DNA of 64,000 nucleotides from Leptolyngbya sp. PCC 7375 (GTDB lineage: Bacteria; Cyanobacteriota; Cyanobacteriia; Phormidesmidales; Phormidesmidaceae): assembly GCF_000316115.1 (NCBI RefSeq), contig NZ_JH993793.1, positions 147,517 to 211,516 on the forward strand, given 5' to 3'. The first letter of the stretch is position 1. Every line of letters begins with the position of its first letter. Position numbers and translations under genes: made by a program. The notes beneath the pieces were generated by a model. That model had not been told where the DNA came from. It ran no database searches and saw only the letters and a list, made by a program, of their open reading frames with translations. Positions 25,312-33,827 of the stretch are shown one piece after another.

Positions 25312-25957
25312 CCTGTCATTGTGGGATGGGCCAATTATCACCGCTCGAATGCAGCCAGTCGGGTCTTTGCCTACCTCGATTCAGTCCTGTATTGGCAACT
25401 GAGACGATGGGCAAGGCGTAGACACCCTAACCAAGGCCGGAAATGGGTGAAAGTCCGATACTGGCATACGGTGGGGCGACGTCACTGGGTGTTTGGAGTG
25501 AAGCAAGCGGGAAAGGTCATTCTTAAGTTGATCAAGTTCTCGGATATGTCTATTAGAAGACATAACAAAGTCAGAGGACATAAAAGCTGGTATGACGGAG
25601 ATTGGCCGTACTGGGCGGCGCGACGGGGGAAGCATCCGATGGTCAATACCAGGGAGGCAACCCTACTCAAGCGTCAGCACGGTCGGTGTCCTATTTGTAG
25701 AGGCCTCTTTGACCTACACGATTCCATAGAGAGAGACCACGTTCGGCCTATGGCCAGTGGTGGATTGGACGTGTATGACAATCTGCAAGTCGTGCATCCC
25801 ACCTGTCATCACCGCAAAACACGATGGGATAAACAGGGCTGGTGTCCGGTGCGTCCTTGGCGTGGGGAAACGGCAGGAGAGGCGCTGTGTGAGTCGAAAG
25901 GCTCAGGCACGGTGCTGAAGGCGGGCGGGTCACCGTGAGGTGATTCGCCTAGCTAAC
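25312..25957 (+). mobile_element. Group II intron, 3' remnant
   Basis: It contains the C-terminal part of the intron-encoded protein, then a domain V candidate (GTGTGAGTC-GAAA-GGCTCAGGCACGG, about 25886-25914) with the characteristic GAAA tetraloop, then the domain VI hairpin ending CCTAGCTAAC at 25957. The 5' half of the intron is missing. The 3' flank TTCAGCACCCC reads into a Tn3 transposase frame (FSTPDTQLHYAVESVVNG), so the intron was inserted in a second tnpA gene. Confidence 0.75.
25321..25938 (+). pseudogene. Group II intron reverse transcriptase, maturase and HNH C-terminal part
   Basis: The visible 205 residues begin in the maturase X domain (GWANYHRSNAASRVFAYLDSVLYWQLRRWARRRHPNQGRKW), then an HNH endonuclease (HGRCPICRGLFDLHDSIERDHVRPMASGGLDVYDNLQVVHPTCHHRKT) with CxxC, IERDH and CHHRK. 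The reverse transcriptase domain with YADD is absent, so the protein cannot splice or home. The apparent start is arbitrary: it is the truncation point. Confidence 0.85.
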
Positions 25958-26010
25958 TTCAGCACCCCTGACACGCAGCTGCACTATGCGGTTGAATCTG
26001 TGGTCAACGG

Positions 26011-27766
26011 GGGTAACTCTTTAAGCCGGGAAACGAGCAGGTCTTAGAGAGCGTATAAATAAGCACATTGAATTGCGATGGCCCAAAAAATAGCTCTGCA
26101 GCAATGCTCAGAGCCGTGTATCGTGTCCGATGCAAAACAAAATCGGGAACGATGAGTCTTACTATACGAGAGCGCAGCCAAAAAGTGGCTGGTTATATCA
26201 AAACGGAAACACATCTGGGCATCGAGTCGATAGCGTCGGCGCTTGGCATCAGTAAAAGCAGTGTGCACCGTCATCAGCAGGGGATAGAGCGTCGCAACCA
26301 GTATGCAGAATCGGACCTGTGGGAAACCGCGAGTGGGTCAGCTTGGCTAAAACGTCTGGTGCTAGGTGTGCTCTACCACTTTGGCATAAAGCACGGTATC
26401 GGAGCCGAGAGCCTATGCGAGTTTTTTAAGTCGGTTCATTTAGAGACCCATGTGGGTGTTTCAGCCAATGCCCTGCGTCAATTGAAACACCGTGTTGAAG
26501 ACGTCATTGTCACCTACGAAGTCTCTCAATCTGAGCAATGTCAACCTCTCAACAAACTCGGCATCTGCCTCGGGGGAGATGAAACCTTTTTTGGACTGCC
26601 GATCCTGGTGCTGGTGGAATTGGCGAGTGGGTTTATCTTTACAGAAGTTGAATGTGAGAATCGTCAGTATGAAACCTGGTGTCACCAGCTAGAGCAGTGG
26701 TGGCATCCGTCCGACTGGGAATGCCACTTTATGGTCAGTGATGGGGCTCGTGCGTTAGTGAAACTTGCCATCGCTGGTCTGGGCACCGTCAGTGTGGCCG
26801 ATTTGTTCCATGGAATGCGAGCCTTAGCTCGTCCTATCGGGAGTGCATTGGGACGTCAACTGGCTCAGGTTGAAAAACAACTCGACACCCTCCAACAGCA
26901 AGTGAACCAAACCAAACCCAAGGTCAAACAACAAACTTTGTGTGTCCAGCTAGAGACGCTGACGCAGCAATATCAACAGCTTGAACAAGATCAGTTTACC
27001 TATCATCGCGCCTTGGCCGATATTAGCCAATCGGTTCATCCTTTCACCCTGGATACCGCTCAATGGCAACTGTTTGACGACTTAACAACCCAGTTAGCGG
27101 CTCCGTTGACGACCCTGACTCACCTAGCAAAGCTCTATGGAGGGGATAAGGCGCAACACGCGATTGACACCTTTGAAGCTCAGATTCCTCAGTTCGCCAA
27201 CGGGATTCATGCCTGGTGGCAGTGGGTGATGCAGGCCTTAGCCACTGAAACTCAGGAGATTGACACTCAAAATTGGGTTCTCACTGCCTTGTTGCCCTGG
27301 GTGTATTGGACTCAACAGACTGATAAAACCCGCAAACCTCATCTCAAAGCACGCTATCAACAGGCCACCAGTGATGCCTATGATCAGCTCATGGCAGATG
27401 CCATGACCCTAAAGCTAGACGACACTCAACGGCAATACTGGGTCCATTGGTGCCAGTGGATGTGTGCCAAGTATCAACGCACCTCCTCGGCGGTCGAGGG
27501 GCGTAATGGCTATCTATCTCAACGTCATCAGGCCAATCGTGGCTTTTCGGCACAGTCCTTGAAGGTGCTCACCATTATTCACAATTTTGACCTTAAACGT
27601 CCCGATGGCACGACCGCTGCTCAAAGACTCTTTGGACACCCATTTCCAGACCTATTTGAATGGATCCTCAGTACTATTAATGAGCTACCCATGCCTAGAC
27701 GGTCATCTAAAGCACATCAGACAAACCCCTTACACGTAGAGCTTTTCCCGGCTTAAGTTGTTACCC
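26011..27766 (+). mobile_element. Complete IS with DUF6399-type transposase, 8-bp target duplication
   Basis: The ends are GGGTAACTCTTTAAGCCGGG (left) and the reverse complement of the right end, GGGTAACAACTTAAGCCGGG. The 8-bp sequence GTCAACGG flanks both sides (26003-26010 and 27767-27774), a perfect target duplication. Removing the IS and one duplicate restores the Tn3 transposase frame VESVVNGYNRFVLPKFWG. Confidence 0.9.
26152..27756 (+). CDS. Transposase of the DUF6399 type
   Basis: The protein from ATG 26152 is 534 residues; a longer frame starts at 26068 but the leader lies within the IS end region. The N-terminus has a helix-turn-helix (IESIASALGISKSSVHRHQQG, about 22-42). LGGDETFF near residue 145 and FMVSDGARALVKLA near 200 look like the two Asp of a DDE/RNase H core, and SSAVEGRNGYLSQRHQANRGF near 450 contains the likely Glu. 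A helical insertion with coiled coil (LAQVEKQLDTLQQQVNQTK) lies between the second Asp and the Glu. It is intact. The family name is from memory of cyanobacterial annotations and should be checked. Confidence 0.8.
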   Translation: MSLTIRERSQKVAGYIKTETHLGIESIASALGISKSSVHRHQQGIERRNQYAESDLWETASGSAWLKRLVLGVLYHFGIKHGIGAESLCEFFKSVHLETHVGVSANALRQLKHRVEDVIVTYEVSQSEQCQPLNKLGICLGGDETFFGLPILVLVELASGFIFTEVECENRQYETWCHQLEQWWHPSDWECHFMVSDGARALVKLAIAGLGTVSVADLFHGMRALARPIGSALGRQLAQVEKQLDTLQQQVNQTKPKVKQQTLCVQLETLTQQYQQLEQDQFTYHRALADISQSVHPFTLDTAQWQLFDDLTTQLAAPLTTLTHLAKLYGGDKAQHAIDTFEAQIPQFANGIHAWWQWVMQALATETQEIDTQNWVLTALLPWVYWTQQTDKTRKPHLKARYQQATSDAYDQLMADAMTLKLDDTQRQYWVHWCQWMCAKYQRTSSAVEGRNGYLSQRHQANRGFSAQSLKVLTIIHNFDLKRPDGTTAAQRLFGHPFPDLFEWILSTINELPMPRRSSKAHQTNPLHVELFPA

Positions 27767-28210
27767 GTCAACGGCTACAACCGCTTTGTCTTACCCAAGT
27801 TCTGGGGCGTGGGCAAAAGCGCGTCGGTTGATGGCACCAAATGGGATATCTACGAGAATAATCTGCTGGCCGAGTATCACATCCGCTATGGCGGTTACGG
27901 TGGCCTTGGCTATTATCATGTGGCCGACAACTACATTGCGCTCTTCAGCCATTTCATTCCCTGTGTATGTGCTGACAAGTCGTCTCTGTGCCTGCTCGAT
28001 AAAACGTCAGCTCTCTCAAATTACGGATGCGCGGCATCAGTTTGATGCCCAGCAGATAAGCTAATCCAAAGACCGTCAGGCTCTGGGAATGCGTGTCGCC
28101 ATGCAGCGTATCGGGCTGAATATCCGAGTGATTTGAAGTGAACCCCTGAATTTGGACAGTAAAATCAGACAATAGCAAGTCTAGACTAACATGTATCAAC
28201 CTGAGACATT

Positions 28211-29065
28211 CTACAATTCCTTCCTCCACTTTTCCTCAAATTCGCTGGGTGTCAAATAGCCCAAAGAAGAGTGAATTCTTTTCTTCATATACACCTCGTC
28301 TAAAAACTCTTCTATTCTCTCATACACTTCATTAAAATTGCGATAGTCCGACAAATCAACCTCCTCTTCTTTTATTGTTCTCATGAGCCGTTCAGCATAA
28401 CCATTCTCATAGGCCTTACCCACGCCTGCCATACTAATCGCTATCTCATTCTCCTCCAATATCTGAACATACGCATTGGCCGCATATTGCACCCCTTGGT
28501 CTGAATGGTGAATCTCTGGAATATACTGGTTCAGTCCTTTCTCCAACGCTGTTATCGTTAACTGTTTCTCCATCGTTCTATCCAAGTGCCAGCCTCGAAT
28601 ACTGCGGGTGAACACATCCATTAATACCGCTAAATAAACAAATTCGTCCTTCAATCGGATATAGGTGATGTCGCCGACCCATACCTGCTCTGGATACTCT
28701 ACTACCAACCCTTTGACCAGATTAGGATACCGCTTATATCCATGGACACTATTGGTTGTTCGTTTCCGTCGTATTCGTCGCTTTTCCAGTAGTCCCAATT
28801 CTCTCATTAATCGGCTGATACGTTTGTGATTAACACGCCATCCCTCTCGCTGTAATTGTTTAGTAATCCGTCGATACCCATAGGTGGGATACCGTCCCGC
28901 CACATCAATGATCGCTTTTTTTAGTTCCTCTTCTTGCGTTTGTTTGTCTGATGTTGACCGATAGTAATAACGACTCCGACTGTAGCCAATGACATCACAG
29001 ATGACCTGGATTGGATACTCGCCTTTCAACTGCTCTATCATGGTTCGTTTCCGCTCAGATTCCAC
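28211..29065 (-). CDS. IS3 OrfB, DDE integrase domain
   Basis: 284 residues with the HTH_21 region (IIDVAGRYPTYGYRRITKQLQREGWRVNHKRISRLMRELGL) and the rve integrase core: WVGDITYI (Asp 1), IHHSDQGVQYA (Asp 2), YAERLMRTIKEEEV (Glu). It overlaps orfA by 28 nt in the -1 frame. The full transposase OrfAB is expected from a -1 frameshift on the A-run at 29077-29083 (minus strand AAAAAAAG), a standard IS3 mechanism. All catalytic residues are present, so this IS may be active. Confidence 0.93.
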   Translation of the reverse strand: MESERKRTMIEQLKGEYPIQVICDVIGYSRSRYYYRSTSDKQTQEEELKKAIIDVAGRYPTYGYRRITKQLQREGWRVNHKRISRLMRELGLLEKRRIRRKRTTNSVHGYKRYPNLVKGLVVEYPEQVWVGDITYIRLKDEFVYLAVLMDVFTRSIRGWHLDRTMEKQLTITALEKGLNQYIPEIHHSDQGVQYAANAYVQILEENEIAISMAGVGKAYENGYAERLMRTIKEEEVDLSDYRNFNEVYERIEEFLDEVYMKKRIHSSLGYLTPSEFEEKWRKEL

Positions 29066-29340
29066 AAGTCTGAAGCTTTTTTTGCCACCGCTAACTCCAT
29101 CGTTAACCGACCCACCATTCGTTCCAATTCGGCTATTCGTTCGGCTGATTCATTTCCTCCTCCTTTGCCTCCAAACGCTAAATGCGCTTGTTTAAGAAAT
29201 TCATTACGCCAACGATTGATCACTGACGTATGGACTTTATGGGCTCGACTGGCTGCGCTCACACTCCGTTGGCCGCTGACGATCTCCAGCACCACTTTTG
29301 CCTTAAATTCGCTACTGTAGTTTCTTGGCTTGCTGGCCAT
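29038..29340 (-). CDS. IS3 OrfA, helix-turn-helix protein
   Basis: 100 residues of the HTH_Tnp_1 type: NYSSEFKAKVVLEIVSGQRSVSAASRAHKVHTSVINRWRNEFLKQA is the DNA-binding helix-turn-helix, and ESAERIAELERMVGRLTMELAVAKK is the leucine zipper used for multimerisation. Alone it binds the inverted repeats and regulates transposition; fused to OrfB by -1 frameshifting it forms the transposase. The start ATG at 29340 lies 68 bp inside the IS end. Confidence 0.92.
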   Translation of the reverse strand: MASKPRNYSSEFKAKVVLEIVSGQRSVSAASRAHKVHTSVINRWRNEFLKQAHLAFGGKGGGNESAERIAELERMVGRLTMELAVAKKASDLWNLSGNEP

Positions 29341-30045
29341 ATTCCTTCCCCCGATTGGACTCTAGCTTACGCTCTCTCAGTCCTGTCCTAATTTTGGGGG
29401 TCACTACAATTATTCAACAGCCCGTCGAAGAGGTAGAGCGCCTCAAAGACGCCACAGGTGTTTTCTGACACAGTGGATTGGGATCTCATTGAGACGCACC
29501 TGCCGGATATGCTGCGGGTGGTGCTCTCGATTATGGCGGGTAAGATCAGCGCTTCAACCATCTTGAGAAAGCTGAGTACCAATAGCAGAAAGAACAAACT
29601 GTTCAAGGCGTTTCATGCACTAGGTTCTGCGGTCAGAACGGGCTTCTTGATGGAGTACATTCACAGTGCCAAGCTCAGAGCGAGGGTGCAGGGCGCGACG
29701 AACAAGAGTGAATCGTTTAATGCCTTTGTTCAGTGGCTAGCCTTTGGCGATATGGGGGTGCTCAGAACCAATGACCGTGAGAAATTGCGTAAGCGCATCA
29801 AGTACAACCATCTAGTCGCCAACTGTGTCGTTCTCTACAACGTCTTTGAGATGAGTCGCATTCTTAATCAGTTGGCCCAGGAAGGTCATCCTATTGACCC
29901 GGCGGCGATCTCCGGGCATTAATCCCTATGGCACCGACCATCTGATTCGGCTGGGTCAGTATCATCTTGATGTCGCCCGGAAGCCACACCACCGCCGTTG
30001 CATTACGATTTGCCGATCTCGCCACCACTAGAAGCGGCTTGATTG

Positions 30046-30371
30046 ATGTCTGTTAGTTAGTATATTTTCTGAAAGGTCTATTTTCTGGCGGCTGTAACTC
30101 CACTACAGTAAAGCTTTCAGCCTTATGGCTGGATTTTGCAATAGTCGGGGCCATACCCCCCGTTGCTGATTTTGAGAATGAGACGATCTGTAAAACACGC
30201 TATTTAGCAGTATCTTGCAGATCAAATCATAGTTCGGATCAGCAACGCCCACATCTTTACTCAAGGATAGACAAATAAGCTGGCACTGTCCTACTCTCAA
30301 AAACCTAACACCTTTGTCTTACTGAAAGCAGGACTTACGCTCAAAGCTTTGCAGATCAAGCATCTTAAGAT
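30046..30371. other. Non-coding stretch between the Tn3 remnant and the origin
   Basis: No gene or clear repeat was found. The sequence CTATTTTCTGGCG at about 30082 also occurs upstream of the intact tnpA (about 23324), so a shared Tn3-related motif may remain. An inverted AAGACA half-site TTGTCTTA appears at about 30314. Confidence 0.35.
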
Positions 30372-31463
30372 AAGACAAGCAAATCCGTATCAGCTCACCC
30401 ACGGGTCAAAGGACCAGAATCGCTCGAAAGTTTTGTCTCAACAAGACAGCATTATCCGTATCGACTCACCTGTCAGCAGAGCTGTCTTAACGGCTTGTCT
30501 CAATCGCTAAAATTCTCCGTATTCGATCACTTAACGGTCTTAGTAAAGTCAGTGATGGGAGCCGCTAGGGCTAAAGAATATGGGTAAACGTAAAAAATTG
30601 CAAGGCAAAGACTGATTTTATCCCTATCATCTCACCTTCCAAACGGATGTGGGCTTTAAAGGACCTGCCTATACCATGGCATTGATCGTCGAAGCATTCC
30701 AATACAAGCAATCCAGAAATACTCTGAATTAAGACTATAAACCTACACAGCTAACGCCGCCCGCCTGTCTCACTTAAAGACAACTATCTCCGCATCCTTT
30801 CACTACTTTTCAGATCAAGGCATAACGCATTTTACGAACTAATTTTTACGTTTTTCTAGCAAGACAGCCTGATCCATATGCCATCACCTCAATTTCTCAA
30901 ATCAACATAAAAGTTAGAGTTCAAGGCAGGTTTCCACATCCAGTAACTCAGACAAATAAGAGACAATTTTATCCGTATGCAGTCACCAGTCTTTGACCAT
31001 CAGCAAAATGCAAGAATGTAAGTTTGTCTCAATTTTTAAGACAGTCTTATCCGTATGTAGTCACTACTTTATCTACCGAAGAGTCTATATTCCTTGTAGG
31101 TCAAGGTTTACAGCCAGTCTTTTTCAGTTCTACGGACTGTATTCAGCCCTAAAGTCAGAAAAATTATAAGACATATCTCTCTGTATTAAATCACTTGTGT
31201 CTCCTCAGCAGGCTGCAGAGCTTTTAGCAGTTTAGCAACTCTCAAAATACTTATATAGAAGGATTTCAGGTAGTTAAGTTGAGTTGAGCATCCATCAGAG
31301 AACAAAAAACCTGATTGAAAAATACAGTCTGTCTGATCTAAAAAAAATGCGTAAATTGGCTTCAAATCATCTCACAGTAAGGATTACAGAGTAAGACAAT
31401 CAGTTCCCAATTGACTCACTAATGCCTCCTAATCCAGTCTCTTTATATCCGTCTATCATCACC
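30372..31463 (+). repeat. Iteron array, probable plasmid replication origin
   Basis: Ten or more degenerate 28-bp direct repeats with rigid layout AAGACA-N5-ATCCGTAT-N4-TCACC: starts at 30372, 30443, 30504 (weak), 30608 (spacer 6), 30777, 30861, 30960, 31038, 31168, 31393 and 31436 (weak left part). Several are preceded within 10-15 bp by the inverted half-site TGTCTCA or TGTCTTA (30433, 30494, 30766, 31023). The array is AT-rich, has no long open frame, and ends 160 bp before a Rep-like gene in the same direction, the usual organisation of an iteron origin. Confidence 0.85.
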
Positions 31464-31623
31464 TTAATTCTATAGAAACCTTACCTAAAAAGGGGTTCAG
31501 AAATAAAAGACAACTAATAAGTCTTAACTAAAGATCGCTCAATAGTTAACCTGTACTATCACCTGCAATAATTTTGCCCCAGTTCTACAGCGATGTATTC
31601 GGGGTGATTGGTCCAGTGCAAAG

Positions 31624-33525
31624 TTGTCTTATTTATGCCGACCACCAACCACCCGCCCAAAGGGGAGGTGGTTGATCATAGTTGCAGCTAACTCCCATCC
31701 ATTTGAATATGTGCAAGAACGCAGCAATCGATTTCTTGCACTATTTCCCCATCGTCACGATTACATTTATGCCCGTCATCCATCACCGGGCAAGCGTCCC
31801 CAGTGGCAAACGGAAAGTCGGCATCCACTATCAGACCGACTAATTGAACAGGGCACTTATCTATATGGTGCGCGATTTGGGAAAGAAACCCAGTACGCCA
31901 TGGTCGATGTTGATATTGGCAGTGCGTACCACCCCAGGCGAGATCCCATTGCCTTTCAAAAACTAACCGAGGCCTTAGAACCCTTAGGTCTGGTCTCAGC
32001 GATTACCTGCACTTCCTCCGATAGCCATGGCCTGCATCTATATTTTCCATTTTCAGATTCACTGATAGCTTGGGAAGTGGGCAGTGGCATCACATTGCTT
32101 TTGGAAAGTCAGGGCTTTAAGGTCACTCCCGGTCAGCTTGAAGTTTTTCCCAATGCTCGGCTGTATACCATCGAAAGTACACCGAACTTATTTAATGCCC
32201 ACCGACTACCACTACAGCGTGGGTCGTATTTACTTAATGATGATCTAGAACCTATTTGGACTGACCAGGCCACATTTGTCGATCAGTGGAGACAATGCCA
32301 GAGCCGCAACAACCTGAGCAATGAGACACTACAGCGGATCATCAGACAAAAGAAACGGCGCAGCTATCGTCTCTCGAATAAGGCTGACAAATTTCTAAAC
32401 GATCTCAATGCTGAAATCGAGCAAGGCTGGACCGACCATGGCCAAACAAATCGATTACTGGGTCGAATCACCATGCGCACCTATGTGTTTCACCATGTGA
32501 TGTACGGCGGTGAACCGCTAACCGGTGACAGTCTGATCAAAGAAGTTTTAACTGTAGCCAAAGCCTTACCAGGCTATGAGTTATGGTGTCGCCATCAGCA
32601 TGAAATCGAAGACCGCGCTTCAGAATGGGTCAGCTGCATCGAAAAAAGTCACTACTTTCACTATGGTGAACAGTTTGGAAAGTACAAATCTAAAAAGGAG
32701 AAACTAGAATCTGAAGATACTGAACCCAGCTGGAACCAACAGCAAAGTCAAAAGACTAAAGATAAAATTCAAGCTGCACTCAAAGAACTCTCGGAGAAAA
32801 ACGAACTGCCAGAACAGGCAACTGCCAGATTTAATGCCCTAAGAAAATTTGGCATTGGAGGTGGGTCGCTATACCGATACAAAGAACTGTGGCATCCACT
32901 CTGGAAATCACCAAAAAAATCCCCCCAGCCCCCCGAACTTAAAAATGAATCTGGACAGTTTGACAACGCTAACGCGCCAAACTGTCACAACTCCACAAGC
33001 TTATTACAAGATATGGATGGTAATAATAATGAAATCAATGGTTCTAGCGATCGCAATTCTGTTGTGCCTCAGCCAGAGGGTGGTAATCCTCATCGAGAAG
33101 AGATTCAGCGTATTCGAGCGCTGTTATCGCAGGCTCAGGTTGCTGTCGATTTGCAGGCCACCCAGGAGGTTATAGAGGCTGAAGAGATGCTGGCTCAGGA
33201 GTCTAGAACCGCTCATCTACAACAGATGGCCTACTGGCTAACATTGGATGACCCGATTTTGATGGCGGAGGCGCTGGCATGGTTATGGCAACAGCCGCCT
33301 GAACTGTGTGCTGAGTTGTTGGCTGTAGACCTGGTTGAAGAACAGGTGCGATCGCTATCCACCATAGTCAACATCCTTGAGCAGCTACAGCAACTAGATT
33401 GGGGACCAAAACGCATAGGTCAAGAGCTACAAGCATGCTTTTCAGTATCCTCACTAGCCCATCTCACGGCTGAACAAAGACAACAGTGGTTATCTTATTT
33501 GAGAGCGCACCCTGATACAGGATAA
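31624..33525 (+). CDS. Replication protein candidate (Rep/primase-like)
   Basis: 633 residues from a TTG at 31624; a TTG at 31672 preceded by GGGGAGG would give a shorter form starting MIIVAANSHPFEY. The region about 60-180 (TQYAMVDVDIGSAYHP, LGLVSAITCTSSDSHGLHLYFPF, LEVFPNARLY) resembles the archaeo-eukaryotic primase core: the D-x-D pair and the S-x-(G)-x-H motif are visible. The middle holds basic stretches (RQKKRRSYRLSNKADKF) and a helical winged-like segment ending RKFGIGGGSLYRYKELWHP, probably DNA binding. The C-terminal 130 residues are helical and Gln/Leu rich. Its place directly after the iteron array supports a replication initiator or primase of the plasmid. No exact Rep family is claimed. 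Confidence 0.78.
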   Translation: MSYLCRPPTTRPKGRWLIIVAANSHPFEYVQERSNRFLALFPHRHDYIYARHPSPGKRPQWQTESRHPLSDRLIEQGTYLYGARFGKETQYAMVDVDIGSAYHPRRDPIAFQKLTEALEPLGLVSAITCTSSDSHGLHLYFPFSDSLIAWEVGSGITLLLESQGFKVTPGQLEVFPNARLYTIESTPNLFNAHRLPLQRGSYLLNDDLEPIWTDQATFVDQWRQCQSRNNLSNETLQRIIRQKKRRSYRLSNKADKFLNDLNAEIEQGWTDHGQTNRLLGRITMRTYVFHHVMYGGEPLTGDSLIKEVLTVAKALPGYELWCRHQHEIEDRASEWVSCIEKSHYFHYGEQFGKYKSKKEKLESEDTEPSWNQQQSQKTKDKIQAALKELSEKNELPEQATARFNALRKFGIGGGSLYRYKELWHPLWKSPKKSPQPPELKNESGQFDNANAPNCHNSTSLLQDMDGNNNEINGSSDRNSVVPQPEGGNPHREEIQRIRALLSQAQVAVDLQATQEVIEAEEMLAQESRTAHLQQMAYWLTLDDPILMAEALAWLWQQPPELCAELLAVDLVEEQVRSLSTIVNILEQLQQLDWGPKRIGQELQACFSVSSLAHLTAEQRQQWLSYLRAHPDTG

Positions 33526-33629
33526 AGGGGTGGATTGATTGCGATCGCAAATTCTAAAAGGTCTTGAATCGCTGCGCGCGATCCGTCCAAAGAGTCTGGA
33601 TCGACTACTGCACATATAGTAATTTCGAC

Positions 33630-33800
33630 GGGTATGACCTCGACACGATGTAGAGTGCTATAACGCTTATCCAGCAAGGGTTTCAGGAAGATTTGAGCGA
33701 AGAATAAATTTTCTCAGTTTCAGCGTGATGGAGATTGTAAGCTTCTTGTAGGGCTTAGGATTTCTGACTTTTTAATAGACATCTAATTGAGGTCATACCC
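33630..33800. mobile_element. MITE family A, copy 1 (171 bp)
   Basis: The ends are GGGTATGACCTC and GAGGTCATACCC. The flanking 8-bp direct repeat ATTTCGAC (33622-33629 and 33801-33808) is a target duplication. An inverted copy of the same length lies at 49249-49419. No coding capacity. Confidence 0.9.
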
Positions 33801-33827
33801 ATTTCGACTGCCTAAGTTCTTCAAAAA

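Larger units (their letters stand above)
28134..29408 (-). mobile_element. IS3-family insertion sequence, complete
   Basis: 1275 bp. The ends TGAAGTGAACCCCTGAATTT and (reverse complement) TGTAGTGACCCCCAAAATTA are imperfect 26-bp inverted repeats with TG...CA termini. The 3-bp direct repeat ATT flanks it (28131-28133 and 29409-29411). It carries orfA and orfB in -1 relation with an A7 slippery run. Confidence 0.92.
27963..29456 (-). other. Inverted segment inside the Tn3 transposase pseudogene
   Basis: This segment is reversed relative to the tnpA pieces on both sides. The breakpoints carry a 6-bp inverted repeat, CCTGTG at 27960-27965 and CACAGG at 29453-29458. Re-inverting it and removing the IS3 gives FSHFIPCGVFEALYLFDGLLNNHSDIQPD and restores tnpA order. 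Confidence 0.85.
25958..30045 (+). pseudogene. tnpA: Second Tn3-family transposase, fragmented by insertions and inversion
   Basis: Pieces in order: 25958-26010 (FSTPDTQLHYAVESVVN), interrupted by an IS (26011-27766), then 27775-27962 (GYNRFVLPKFWGVGKSASVDGTKWDIYENNLLAEYHIRYGG...FSHFIPC, with the first catalytic Asp), then an inverted piece (27963-29456) that itself holds an IS3 element and whose minus strand reads GVFEALYLFDGLLNN and SDIQPDTLHGDTHSQSLTVFGLAYLLGIKLMPRIRN (second Asp), then 29461-29920 (SDTVDWDLIETHLPDMLRVVL...TNKSESFNAFVQW, Glu), a frameshift near 29918, and the terminus INPYGTDHLIRLGQYHLDVARKP. The N-terminal half is absent. It belongs to a different Tn3 clade from the intact TnpA at 20219-23227. 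Non-functional. Confidence 0.88.

Noticed and set aside
30372..31463. CRISPR array
   Set aside because: Repeats are degenerate, unevenly spaced, with fixed internal gaps rather than identical repeats and equal spacers, and no cas genes are present.
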